Positions 1 to 8,303 of a stretch of DNA of 64,000 bases are shown piece after piece; the stretch's first letter is position 1, and every line of letters starts with the position of its first letter. The position numbers and the translations under genes are program-made. Source of the stretch: Microvirga arsenatis (GTDB taxonomy: Bacteria; Pseudomonadota; Alphaproteobacteria; Rhizobiales; Beijerinckiaceae); assembly GCF_009910705.1 (NCBI RefSeq), contig NZ_JAAAXJ010000013.1:1-64000 (forward strand), given 5' to 3'. Below the pieces are notes generated by a model, which was not told the DNA's origin, ran no database searches, and saw nothing but the letters and a program-made list of their open reading frames with translations.

Positions 1-242
1 CCCACCTGAGCGCCGCCCACGAAGCCGCCGTCGTCATCGTCGTCGGCCAGGTCGACCGCGTCGAAGTCGTCGTCCGACCAGCCATAGCCGGCGTTCACAC
101 CGACATAGAAGCCGGTCCAGGTGAAGACCGGAACGGCAGCCACGACCGGAGCCGGGGCCGCGCGGCGGGACGGAAGGTCAGCGGCGAGAGCGCCGGTGGC
201 GAGGCCGAGCAGAGCGACCGAGGAAAGGAGAATCTTCTTCAT
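1..242 (-). CDS. Outer-membrane beta-barrel porin (Omp25/Omp31-like), 3' part outside window
   Basis: Only the first 80 codons are inside the window; the gene runs off the left edge. The N-terminus [20 protein letters not shown] is a clear Sec signal peptide, followed by [12 protein letters not shown] and the block [16 protein letters not shown]. That pattern (signal peptide, ADLP, proline/alanine linker, WTGFYVG first strand) is characteristic of the small rhizobial outer-membrane beta-barrel family. An Asp-rich stretch (residues about 57-71) follows, plausibly a surface loop or turn. The ATG at 242 is the natural start because the signal peptide begins there. The specific porin subtype cannot be judged without the C-terminus. 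Confidence 0.85.
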   Translation of the reverse strand, partial: MKKILLSSVALLGLATGALAADLPSRRAAPAPVVAAVPVFTWTGFYVGVNAGYGWSDDDFDAVDLADDDDDGGFVGGAQV

Positions 243-551
243 TGCTTTGGTCCATCTGTTGGAAGGATGTGGCTCAGCTTGTAGCCGAGACTTGACCGAG
301 CGTCTGTCACTTTCCTGCCACACCCGAGATCGAAGGACCCGTTTCCCACCGCAAGGGAAGGCTCTTGTAGGCCGGAGAACCGGATTCCCGCCTCCGCCAG
401 CTTCGGGGACCTGCATCCCAGCGCGCAAAAATCCATGCAGGAACAAGCGCTTAGAGGGCTATCGAGACCCGGAGCCCTGCCCTCCTCCGGCGAGTAACCA
501 ATCATTGACCATATTCTCGAAGACCTGCGCAAGGCACGGGCGGAATTGTGG
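243..551. other. Intergenic region upstream of the porin gene
   Basis: About 310 bases lie between the porin start and the stop of the minus-strand hydrolase. The region should hold the porin promoter and 5' leader on the minus strand. No convincing coding ORF, terminator or strong -35/-10 pair was seen; open frames on both strands lack recognisable family features. Confidence 0.5.
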
Positions 552-1250
552 TTAATTCCGGTCCAGCCACAATCTGAGCGCCTGGGTGACCCGATCCGGC
601 TGCTCCAGGGTCGCCAGATGCCCCGACTCGGGAAGCACGACGAGGGACGCCCACTCGATCATCTCCGCCATTTCGCGGGCGATTTCCGGCGGCGTGATCG
701 CGTCCTGCTCACCGACCAGCACGAGGGTCGGGATCTCGATTCCGGGCAGGAGCGGGCGGGAATCGGCGCGGGCCATGATGGCCCGCTGCTGGCGGATATA
801 CGCTTGCGCGCCCGTCTCGCGCATCATGCCGAACACGACCTCCTGCAGCGCCTGGTCGCGCTGGCGAGCGGAATGAACGAGACGCGGCCAGAGCCTGGAA
901 TGGATGTCCTCGAAGCGGCCGGCCTGGGCCAGGGCGATCAGCCGTTCGCGATCCTGGCTGGCCTCGACGGAGTCGGGCCGGGCGTTCGTGTCGAGCAGAG
1001 CAAGCCGCGCCACCCGCTCCGGGGCCTGGCGCATCACCTCCAGGGCGATGTAGCCGCCCATGGAAAGCCCTGCGAGGGCGAAGCGCTCGGGTGCCTCTCT
1101 CAGAAGCCGGCCGGCGATGGCCGGGATCGAATCATCCTGCCGATGATCGGCCACCAGAATCGGGCGCTCCCCGGACAGGGCCGCGATCTGCGGCTCGAAA
1201 AGGCGGGCCGTGCAGGCCAGTCCGGGAACGAGAACGAGCGTTTCGGCCAT
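552..1250 (-). CDS. Alpha/beta-fold hydrolase
   Basis: A 232-residue single-domain alpha/beta hydrolase. It shows an oxyanion-side strand LVLVPGLACTARLF, the nucleophile elbow GLSMGG (Ser about residue 82), a late strand TLVLVGEQDAITPP carrying the probable acid Asp, and SGHLATLEQP carrying the catalytic His. Length and layout match the 3-oxoadipate enol-lactonase/BioH-like group, but the substrate cannot be assigned. No signal peptide is seen, so it is likely cytoplasmic. It is divergent from the downstream helicase gene, with about 190 bp between them that could carry both promoters. Confidence 0.85.
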   Translation of the reverse strand: MAETLVLVPGLACTARLFEPQIAALSGERPILVADHRQDDSIPAIAGRLLREAPERFALAGLSMGGYIALEVMRQAPERVARLALLDTNARPDSVEASQDRERLIALAQAGRFEDIHSRLWPRLVHSARQRDQALQEVVFGMMRETGAQAYIRQQRAIMARADSRPLLPGIEIPTLVLVGEQDAITPPEIAREMAEMIEWASLVVLPESGHLATLEQPDRVTQALRLWLDRN

Positions 1251-1290
1251 ACAATTCTTCCTTCAGCGCCCTTCGGCAAGTTTGCCTGGA

Positions 1291-1318
1291 TTGACAAGCG
1301 CATAGCTTATCTTATGGT
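1291..1318 (+). promoter_or_regulatory. Possible sigma70 promoter of the DEAD-box helicase
   Basis: TTGACA at 1291-1296 is followed after 16 bases by TATGGT at 1313-1318. The position, about 120 bp before the helicase ATG, and a perfect -35 support a promoter, but the -10 is weak and no transcript start is known. Confidence 0.35.
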
Positions 1319-1436
1319 CCCGCCCACCTTAACTTGAGCAAGAGCCTCAGGTGAAACCAGACTCGCGCCTGTTTGTTGCCGTAGAGCGCGGCCGGCACTT
1401 AAGAGCGCGCCCAGCCCTCAACGGTATTTAACATTC

Positions 1437-2891
1437 ATGTCGTTCGCCGAACTCGGACTTAGCGATAAAGTTCAACAGGCCGTGGCCGCCGCAGGCTACA
1501 CCGAGCCGACGCCGATCCAGGCCCAGGCCATTCCCCATGTGCTGGCGCGCCGCGACGTGCTCGGCATCGCCCAGACCGGCACGGGCAAGACGGCCGCCTT
1601 CACCCTGCCGATGCTGACGCTCCTCGAGACGGGCCGGGCCAGAGCGCGCATGCCGCGGACGCTGATCCTCGAGCCGACCCGCGAGCTCGCCGCCCAGGTC
1701 GAGGACAATTTCGAAAAGTATGGGATCAATCACCGCCTCTCGGTGGCCCTGCTGATCGGCGGCGTGTCCTTCGGCGATCAGGACGCCAAGATCACCCGCG
1801 GCGTCGACGTGCTGATCGCCACCCCCGGCCGCCTGCTCGACCATTTCGAGCGCGGCAAGCTGCTGCTGACCGGGGTCGAGCTCCTCGTCATCGACGAGGC
1901 GGACCGCATGCTCGACATGGGCTTCATCCCGGACATCGAGCGAATCGTGAAGCTGGTGCCCTTTACCCGTCAGACCCTGTTCTTCTCCGCAACCATGCCG
2001 CCGGAGATCCAGCGGCTGGCGGACGCCTTCCTTCACAATCCGGTGAAGGTCGAGGTGGCCCGTGCCGCCTCCACCGCCTCCACGATCACCCAGCGCCTCG
2101 TAGCGACGGGACGGGAGGATTTCCAGAAGCGCGAGACCCTGCGCGAGCTGATCCGCAATGCCACCGACCTGCAGAACGCCATCGTGTTCTGCAACCGCAA
2201 GCGCGACGTGGCCGTGCTCCATCGTTCCCTGCAGAAGCACGGCTTCGACGCCGTCGCCCTCCACGGCGACATGGATCAGCATGCCCGCATGGCGGCGCTC
2301 GACAGCTTCCGCAGCGGAGAGATGCCCCTGCTCGTGGCCAGCGACGTGGCGGCGCGCGGCCTCGACATCCCTGCCGTGAGCCACGTGTTCAACTACGACG
2401 TCCCGCACCATGCGGAGGATTACGTGCACCGGATCGGCCGCACGGGCCGCGCCGGCCGCACGGGCCAGGCCTTCACGCTGGTGTCCCCGGGCGACGACAA
2501 ATCCCTCGCGGCCATCGAGAAGCTGATCGGCCAGTCGATCGAGTGGCAGGGCCCGACCCTGGCCGAGCTGCCCGCCTCGGAAGGATCGTCCCGCCGCCGC
2601 GGCGGACGGGGCGAGGAGCGCTCGCGCGGGAGGAAGGTCAAGGTCCGCTCGTCCGAGAGGAGCCGCGGCGCCGTCGAGCCGGCAGCGGAAGAGCCGGCCC
2701 GCCCTGCCCCGCCTGCCCGGGAGGAACAGCCCAGCCGCAGGCCGCGCCAGGATCGGGGGGAACGCTCGTCGAACCGGGAGGCCCAGGGCCGCTCCCGCCG
2801 CGAGGATGACGCCGACGAGCGCATCGTCGGCATGGGCGATCACGTGCCGGCCTTCCTGATGCGACCCGTGCCGGTCAAGAAGACCCGCTAG
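1437..2891 (+). CDS. DEAD-box ATP-dependent RNA helicase (RhlE-like)
   Basis: A 484-residue ATP-dependent RNA helicase. All core motifs are visible in order: Q motif TPIQAQAI (25-32), motif I AQTGTGKT (45-52), Ia PTREL (80-84), TPGR (129-132), DEAD box VIDEAD (151-156), SAT (185-187), ARGLDIP and HRIGRTGRAG. After about residue 375 comes a low-complexity Arg/Ser/Glu-rich tail, typical of RhlE-type proteins and probably RNA binding. In bacteria such helicases act in ribosome assembly, cold adaptation and RNA decay. The start MSFAELGL fits the family. Its 3' end overlaps the convergent TfoX-like gene by 17 bases. Confidence 0.93.
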   Translation: MSFAELGLSDKVQQAVAAAGYTEPTPIQAQAIPHVLARRDVLGIAQTGTGKTAAFTLPMLTLLETGRARARMPRTLILEPTRELAAQVEDNFEKYGINHRLSVALLIGGVSFGDQDAKITRGVDVLIATPGRLLDHFERGKLLLTGVELLVIDEADRMLDMGFIPDIERIVKLVPFTRQTLFFSATMPPEIQRLADAFLHNPVKVEVARAASTASTITQRLVATGREDFQKRETLRELIRNATDLQNAIVFCNRKRDVAVLHRSLQKHGFDAVALHGDMDQHARMAALDSFRSGEMPLLVASDVAARGLDIPAVSHVFNYDVPHHAEDYVHRIGRTGRAGRTGQAFTLVSPGDDKSLAAIEKLIGQSIEWQGPTLAELPASEGSSRRRGGRGEERSRGRKVKVRSSERSRGAVEPAAEEPARPAPPAREEQPSRRPRQDRGERSSNREAQGRSRREDDADERIVGMGDHVPAFLMRPVPVKKTR

Positions 2892-3273
2892 CGCCCTCCG
2901 GGGTCCGCTTTCGGGCCTTCCCGGCCACGGGCTTGGCACCCTTGCGGGTTTGCGCCGCCTTGGCGCGGCGGGCGGCTGCCAGCGCCGTTCGCGCCAGATC
3001 CGCCGCCTCGTCCGGATCGTCGAGGGCCGATTCGGGAATGAGCCAGTAGCTCGTAAGGGTCGTGCGTCCGTCGCGGGTCTCGAAGCTGAACGGACGGGAG
3101 CCGAAATCCTCGAAGATCCCGACGCTCTGCGCATCCGCCTTGAGGTAGAGCTCCCCATAGGCCTCCAGGGCGAACATCAGCCCGTCCTGGTAGATGCCCT
3201 GCCCGCCGAACATCCTGCGAATCTGAACGGGGCCGAGGCCGCGGAAGACGTCGCGGATGGCCTCGGCGTCCAT
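2875..3273 (-). CDS. TfoX/Sxy N-terminal-domain protein
   Basis: A 132-residue protein with the TfoX_N fold signature: IRDVFRGLGPVQIRRMFGGQGIY, then GLMFALEAYGELYLKAD, then FSFETRDGR and TSYWLIPE. It carries only the N-terminal TfoX domain followed by a basic Ala/Lys/Arg tail of about 35 residues. The TfoX family contains the Sxy competence regulator of gammaproteobacteria, but stand-alone alphaproteobacterial members have no proven role. It lies 3 bases after the HesB/IscA-type gene, so the two are probably co-transcribed. Confidence 0.85.
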   Translation of the reverse strand: MDAEAIRDVFRGLGPVQIRRMFGGQGIYQDGLMFALEAYGELYLKADAQSVGIFEDFGSRPFSFETRDGRTTLTSYWLIPESALDDPDEAADLARTALAAARRAKAAQTRKGAKPVAGKARKRTPEGASGSS

Positions 3274-3276
3274 GAG

Positions 3277-3657
3277 CTAGCCCACCGATTGAAGCGCCGG
3301 CGGAGTCGCCGGGGTGATGGCCACGGATTCTCCGCAGCCGCAGGCCGAAGTCTGGTTGGGATTGTTGAACACGAACTGCGACGACATCTTGCTGGTCTGG
3401 AAGTCCATCTCCGTGCCGAGCAGGAACAGAACCGCTTTCGGATCGATGAGCACGGTCACGCCCTTGTCCTCGACGACCTCGTCAAGGGGGTTGATGCTGT
3501 CCGCATATTCCATGGTGTAGGACATGCCGGCGCAGCCGCCGTTCTTCACGCCGACGCGCACGCCGACGATGGGGCGGTCCGCCTTGGCGATAATGTCCTT
3601 GATCCGGTTCGCCGCCGCATCGGTCAAGGTGATGACCTTGAGGCCGGGTAGAGCCAT
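3277..3657 (-). CDS. HesB/IscA-family iron-sulfur cluster carrier
   Basis: A 126-residue A-type Fe-S carrier. The three family cysteines are present: one in GVKNGGCAGMSY and two in SACGCGES. ITLTDAAANRIKDII at the N-terminus and FNNPNQTSACGCG near the C-terminus are family hallmarks. A-type carriers receive clusters from SufBCD or IscU and pass them to apo-proteins. A full SUF operon lies about 4.3 kb away on the same strand, making SufA/ErpA function plausible, though the exact paralogue cannot be decided. An unusual short Pro/Ala tail follows the last Cys pair. Confidence 0.92.
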   Translation of the reverse strand: MALPGLKVITLTDAAANRIKDIIAKADRPIVGVRVGVKNGGCAGMSYTMEYADSINPLDEVVEDKGVTVLIDPKAVLFLLGTEMDFQTSKMSSQFVFNNPNQTSACGCGESVAITPATPPALQSVG

Positions 3658-3825
3658 GAGCCTTCTCTCCTACAGCCGGGTTCAAGGCCCGGGCAGAACG
3701 AGTACGATATCCCTTAGATAAGGGGTGAAAGCCCAAACGTCGAGACCGTTCAGGGTTGTCCGAACGGCCCAGGTCGACCATATCCGGGGGAGTTCCCCCA
3801 CATCCCTGCGCCTGAAGGAGAGCAG

Positions 3826-5718
3826 ATGCCGCATCACACGCCGCTGATATCGACCATCGTCATCGGCCTGGTCCTGGCATTCGCGCTCGGCGCCCTCGCG
3901 CACCGCTTCCGTCTTTCCCCTCTGATCGGCTACCTGCTCGCCGGCGTCCTCGTCGGCCCCTTCACCCCCGGCTACGTGGCCGATCAGGGGCTCGCCAACC
4001 AACTCGCCGAGATCGGCGTGATCCTGCTGATGTTCGGCGTCGGCCTTCACTTCTCGCTGAAGGATCTTCTCTCCGTCCGCGCCATCGCAATCCCCGGTGC
4101 CGTCGTGCAGATTTCCAGTGCCACGCTTCTCGGCATGGGCCTCGCATGGCTGATGGGCTGGACCATCGGCGGCGGCATCGTCTTCGGCCTGGCGCTGTCC
4201 GTCGCCAGCACGGTGGTGCTGCTGCGGGCGCTGCAGGAGCGCCGCCTCGTCCAGACCGAGAGGGGCCACATCGCGGTCGGGTGGCTGATCGTGGAAGACC
4301 TGGCGATGGTGCTCACCCTGGTGCTGCTGCCGGCCTTCGCAAATGCCACCGCCGGCGCCTCGGCGGATCTCGAATCCATCGTGATCTCCCTCGGCCTGAC
4401 GCTGGGCAAGGTCCTTGCTTTCGTGGCCGTGATGCTCATCGTCGGGCGCAGGGTCATCCCGTGGATCCTTCACTATGTGGCGCATACCGGCTCGCGGGAA
4501 CTCTTCCGCCTGGCCGTCCTGGCCATTGCGCTCGGCGCCGCCTTCGGCGCGGCGGAACTGTTCGGCGTCTCCTTCGCCCTCGGCGCCTTCTTCGCCGGCA
4601 TGGTCTTAAGCGAGTCGGAGCTCAGCCATCAGGCCGCATCCGAGACCCTGCCCTTGCGGGACGCCTTCGCGGTTCTCTTCTTCGTCTCGGTCGGCATGCT
4701 GTTCGACCCGATGATCCTGATCGAGGATTTCGGTCCGGTTCTGGCGACCTTCCTGATCATCGTCGTCGGCAAGTCGCTGGCGGCCTTCGCCATCGTCCGG
4801 CTCTTCGGCCACCCGAACCCGACTGCCTTCACCATCGCGGCAAGCCTTGCCCAGATCGGCGAGTTTTCCTTTATTCTGGCGGGCTTGGGCGTCGGCCTTC
4901 AGATATTGCCTGAGCAGGGGCGCGATCTGATCCTCGCGGGCGCCATCCTGTCGATCCTGATGAACCCGTTCCTCTTCACCCTGCTCGACCGGTGGTTCGC
5001 AAAGCGGGAGACGGCCCGAGCCCAAGCGAAGGCGGACGCTGCCGCGGCCGAGCAGAAGGTAGTCGAGGCGGAGAGAGCAGCCGCTGCAGCCGCACGCGAG
5101 CCAATTCCCACCACGCCTCTCACCGATCACGTGGTGCTCGTCGGCCACGGTCGTGTCGGCAAGTACATCAGCCGCAAGATGGCCTCGATCGGAGCGCCCC
5201 TCCTCGTGATCGAGACGAACAAGGAGCAGGTTGCCGACCTGCAGAAGGACGGCCGTGAGGTCATCATCGGCAATGCGGCCGATCCGGAAGTTGCCGCAGC
5301 CGCCAATATCGGACAGGCGCGCTGCCTTCTGGTGGCCATTCCCGACGCCTTCGAGAGCGGTCAGGTCGTCGAGCAGGCCCGGAGGATCAATCCCGACCTG
5401 CCGATCATCGTGCGCGCCCACTCCTCCGCTCAGGAGGAGCACGTGATGAAGTACGGCGCGACCAGGATCGTGATGGGCGAGCAGGAGATCGCCCGCGCCA
5501 TGTTCGCCGCCGTGCCCGACGCTCCGCGCGAGCCGGTCCTGTCCTCCGTCGAGGAAGCGGAAGACATCCTGGACGGCGATCAGGAGACGGGACTGGACCG
5601 CGATCCGTCGGGATCGTCAGCGCACGTGCTCCGGGCGGAAGCCGATGCCGACAAGGCGGGCGGGAATGCGCCGGAACAGGGGCTGCCCCGCCAGCCACCG
5701 GATGAGCCGGGGCGGTGA
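3826..5718 (+). CDS. ybaL: YbaL/KefB-type monovalent cation:proton antiporter (CPA2) with TrkA-N domain
   Basis: A 630-residue integral inner-membrane antiporter. Residues about 1-390 form the Na+/H+ exchanger domain with many hydrophobic segments. The opening (STIVIGLVLAFALGALAHRF, then LSPLIGYLLAGVLVGP) closely resembles YbaL. An Ala/Glu-rich linker (about 395-425) leads to a TrkA-N/RCK domain with the Rossmann motif VLVGHGRVGKYI and VIETNKEQV, which binds NAD(H) or nucleotide and gates transport. The family moves K+ or Na+ against protons; the ion cannot be told from sequence. The C-terminal 100 bases overlap the convergent FAD-monooxygenase gene. Confidence 0.92.
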   Translation: MPHHTPLISTIVIGLVLAFALGALAHRFRLSPLIGYLLAGVLVGPFTPGYVADQGLANQLAEIGVILLMFGVGLHFSLKDLLSVRAIAIPGAVVQISSATLLGMGLAWLMGWTIGGGIVFGLALSVASTVVLLRALQERRLVQTERGHIAVGWLIVEDLAMVLTLVLLPAFANATAGASADLESIVISLGLTLGKVLAFVAVMLIVGRRVIPWILHYVAHTGSRELFRLAVLAIALGAAFGAAELFGVSFALGAFFAGMVLSESELSHQAASETLPLRDAFAVLFFVSVGMLFDPMILIEDFGPVLATFLIIVVGKSLAAFAIVRLFGHPNPTAFTIAASLAQIGEFSFILAGLGVGLQILPEQGRDLILAGAILSILMNPFLFTLLDRWFAKRETARAQAKADAAAAEQKVVEAERAAAAAAREPIPTTPLTDHVVLVGHGRVGKYISRKMASIGAPLLVIETNKEQVADLQKDGREVIIGNAADPEVAAAANIGQARCLLVAIPDAFESGQVVEQARRINPDLPIIVRAHSSAQEEHVMKYGATRIVMGEQEIARAMFAAVPDAPREPVLSSVEEAEDILDGDQETGLDRDPSGSSAHVLRAEADADKAGGNAPEQGLPRQPPDEPGR

Positions 5719-6837
5719 GACGGGCTCAGTGCTGTTGAGGACCGGGGTGATGAGCCGGTTCTGCAGCAGCACCTGAAGCCGCTGGGTCATTCGCGTCGGC
5801 CACTCACGCCGCCGCTGCACCCGAGCGAGTTGCTCGGGCCCCGCAGGCCCGCGCTTGAGCACCGGCCCCAGGATGTTGGCCGTAGCGATCGCATCCTGGA
5901 TCGCGAGATTGATGCCCACTCCGCCCGCGGGCGACATGGCGTGGGCCGCATCGCCGATGCAGAGCAGCCCCGGCCTGGACCATTGCTTGAGCCGGTCGAC
6001 CGCGACGGTGAGAAGCTTGATGTCGTCCCAGGACTGCAGCTCTTCGAGGCGATCACCCAGGAAAGGAGCGACCCGTGCGAGCTTCGCGCGGAAGGCCGGC
6101 AGGCCCTCCTGCTTGAGCCGTTCCAGGGATCCTTTCGGGATGAGATAGGCGCATTGCCAATAATCTCCGCGGTCGATCATCACCAGCATCTGACCGGCTT
6201 CGATGCGCCCGAGCAGCTGGCTCGGATCGCCGGGACGCTTCGACACCCGCATCCAGAGCACGTCCATCGGCGCGCCGATGTCCAGCACCTCGAGGCCCGC
6301 CTTCTCGCGCACGACCGACCGCCGGCCATCGGCTGCGACGACGAGATCGGACCGAACTTCGAGCAACCCCTCCGGCGTGGAAACCCGCACACCGGCCACC
6401 CTGCCCTGCTCTTCGATCAGATCCGTCGCCTCTGCCAGCATGCGCAGCCGGAAGTGGGGATACTCGCGGGCGTGATCGGCCAGGAAGTCGAGGAATTCCC
6501 ATTGCGGCATGAAGGCGATGAACTTGCAGCGGGTCGGCAGATGCGAGAAATCGCCGAGCGTCAGCGGCACGCCGCCGACCACGAGGCTGACCGTCTGCGT
6601 CCGCTGATGCGGCCGCGCCAGGAACTCGTCGAGCAGCCCGAGCTCATGCATCACCTCGAGGGTCGAGGGATGGATGGTGTCGCCGCGGAAATCCCGCAGG
6701 AAATCCGCATGCTTTTCGAGGACCAGCACCTCCACGCCCTGCCGGGCCAGCAAAAGCCCGAGCATCATCCCGGCCGGCCCGCCGCCGACGATACAGCAGC
6801 GGACGTGGAGGGTTTCGGAAGATTGAGGCGTGTTCAT
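5617..6837 (-). CDS. FAD-dependent monooxygenase (PHBH/UbiH-like oxidoreductase)
   Basis: A 406-residue flavoprotein. The N-terminal dinucleotide-binding motif CCIVGGGPAGMMLGLLLARQG, the DG motif region VVAADGRRSVVREKAG and the second FAD motif LLCIGDAAHAMSPAGGVGINLAIQDA identify the p-hydroxybenzoate hydroxylase fold. The substrate is unknown; the GGVGINLAIQD block also occurs in poorly characterised monooxygenases. The ATG at 6837 is chosen because GAGGAAG sits 5 bases upstream, while the longer reading would need a TTG. Its 3' end overlaps the opposite-strand ybaL gene by about 102 bases. Confidence 0.88.
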   Translation of the reverse strand: MNTPQSSETLHVRCCIVGGGPAGMMLGLLLARQGVEVLVLEKHADFLRDFRGDTIHPSTLEVMHELGLLDEFLARPHQRTQTVSLVVGGVPLTLGDFSHLPTRCKFIAFMPQWEFLDFLADHAREYPHFRLRMLAEATDLIEEQGRVAGVRVSTPEGLLEVRSDLVVAADGRRSVVREKAGLEVLDIGAPMDVLWMRVSKRPGDPSQLLGRIEAGQMLVMIDRGDYWQCAYLIPKGSLERLKQEGLPAFRAKLARVAPFLGDRLEELQSWDDIKLLTVAVDRLKQWSRPGLLCIGDAAHAMSPAGGVGINLAIQDAIATANILGPVLKRGPAGPEQLARVQRRREWPTRMTQRLQVLLQNRLITPVLNSTEPVSPPRLIRWLAGQPLFRRIPARLVGIGFRPEHVR

Positions 6838-7036
6838 CGACTTCCTCGGGAAGACCCGCAACGGCTCGGATGCAATGCAAGGCTACCGTGTTTTCTTCCG
6901 GAGCCAAAGCGAGGCAGGCGGATGGCACGAAATCATGCTTCATCACAGGTATCGGGCGCAGAAAGCGGGTCGGAAGCCGAGAAGGAATTTGAGATCCCAA
7001 TCCGGAGCCACGGGCTCTATGAGGAAAGATCTCGCC

Positions 7037-7800
7037 ATGACATCACTTAGGAACAAGACTGCCATTGTGACCGGCGCCAGCTCAGGTATCGGCTACGCCA
7101 CCGCTCGCCTCTTCGCACAGGAGGGAGCCAATGTCGTCGTCACCGCACGACGTCAGGATGCCCTCAATGCCCTGGTCACAGAAATCGAATCTGAGGGCGG
7201 CCGGGCCGTCGCCCTTGCCGGCGACATCAGGGACGAGACTCTCGCCCGTGCGCTGGTCGAAACGGCCGTCCGCCACTTCGGCGGCCTCGACATTGCCTTC
7301 AACAATGCCGGCATGAATGGCGAGATGGGGCCGACGCCCGGCGTTTCGCTTGCCGGATGGAACGAAACTCTCGCGGTCAATCTGACGGCAGCCTTTCTAG
7401 GTGCCAAGTACCAGATCCCGGCCATGCTCGACCGCGGCGGCGGCTCCGTGATCTTCACCTCGACCTTCGTCGGCTACACGGCAGGAATGCCCGGGGTGGC
7501 GGCCATGCCGCCAGCAAGTCGGGCCTGATCGGGCTCACCCAGTCTCTCGCAAGCGAATTTGGGCCGAGAGGCATTCGCGTGAACGCATTGCTGCCGGGCG
7601 GCACCGATACCCCCTTGGCCGAAGCCTGGGTCAGCACACCAGAAGCGAAGGCGTTCGTCGAAGGCCTCCACGCTCTGAAGCGGCGTGCCCGGCCCGAGGA
7701 GATCGCCCGGTCGGCGCTTTATCTTGCTTCCGACGCGTCGAGCTTCACGACGGGAACGGCTCTCCTCGTCGACGGAGGCGTGTCCATCAACCGGACATGA
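7037..7800 (+). pseudogene. Short-chain dehydrogenase/reductase (SDR), frameshifted at the catalytic Tyr
   Basis: Two overlapping frames together give a normal ~255-residue classical SDR: TGASSGIG cofactor motif, FNNAG, then a break, then ASKSGLIGLTQSLASEFGPRGIRVNALLPGG and a C-terminal LLVDGGVSINR. The first frame ends at a TGA at 7527-7529. Adding one T between 7504 and 7505 restores GVAAYAASKSG, the YxxxK active site, in one frame. As read, the gene lacks the catalytic Tyr in frame and is truncated. Either a real single-base deletion or a sequencing error is possible. Start MTSLRNKTAIVTG at 7037 fits the family. Confidence 0.9.
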
Positions 7801-7864
7801 GGCCAACGCTGCCGTTTCGGGCTCCGCTATGGGCCCCGGAACGACAATGGAAGGCTGAACGCAA

Positions 7865-7891
7865 ATGGCCGGGACGAGCCCGGCCATGACG
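7865..7891. repeat. Short GC palindrome (ATGGCCGGG...CCCGGCCAT family)
   Basis: GGCCGGG and CCCGGCC arms around ACGAG form a 27-base imperfect palindrome ending ATGACG. The same unit occurs in other intergenic gaps of this window (about 9622, 34606, 37154). It lies just before the stop of the sufT-like gene. Confidence 0.8.
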
Positions 7892-7921
7892 CATATTCAC
7901 TCTGCCAACGAGGCCGAAGCC

Positions 7922-8293
7922 TCACCACATATCGAGCGCGACCCGCGCCTCGTCGGACATGCGGCTCTGGTCCCACGGCGGGTCGAAGACCATGTTGACC
8001 TTGACGCTCTGTACGCCCTGCACCGTCGAGACGGCGTTCTCCACCCAGCCCGGCATCTCGCCGGCCACCGGGCAGCCGGGGGCGGTCAGGGTCATGTCGA
8101 TGGTGACGTTCCGGTCGTCGTCGATGTCGACCCGGTAGATCAGGCCGAGTTCGTAGATGTCGGACGGGATCTCCGGGTCGTAGACGGTCTTGAGCGCCGC
8201 AATGATGTCGTCCGTCATGCGGTCGAGCTCTTCCGGCGGGATCGCCGAGCCAGGGGACACCTGCGGCGCGTTGGATGGGGATTGGTCGTTCAC
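7922..8293 (-). CDS. sufT: SufT/MIP18-like (DUF59) Fe-S assembly protein
   Basis: A 123-residue DUF59/MIP18 domain protein. The core IIAALKTVYDPEIPSDIYELGLIYRVDID, then LTAPGCPVAG and VNMVFDPPWD, is the SufT signature, with the conserved Cys in TAPGCP. SufT-type proteins help maturation of Fe-S proteins. It is the last gene of the suf operon, 10 bases after sufS. The GTG at 8293 is preferred: GAGGAT lies a few bases upstream, whereas the longer reading needs a TTG inside sufS. The C-terminus MSDEARVALDMW is typical of alphaproteobacterial members. Confidence 0.9.
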   Translation of the reverse strand: MNDQSPSNAPQVSPGSAIPPEELDRMTDDIIAALKTVYDPEIPSDIYELGLIYRVDIDDDRNVTIDMTLTAPGCPVAGEMPGWVENAVSTVQGVQSVKVNMVFDPPWDQSRMSDEARVALDMW

Positions 8294-8303
8294 AGGTTCA
8301 TCC

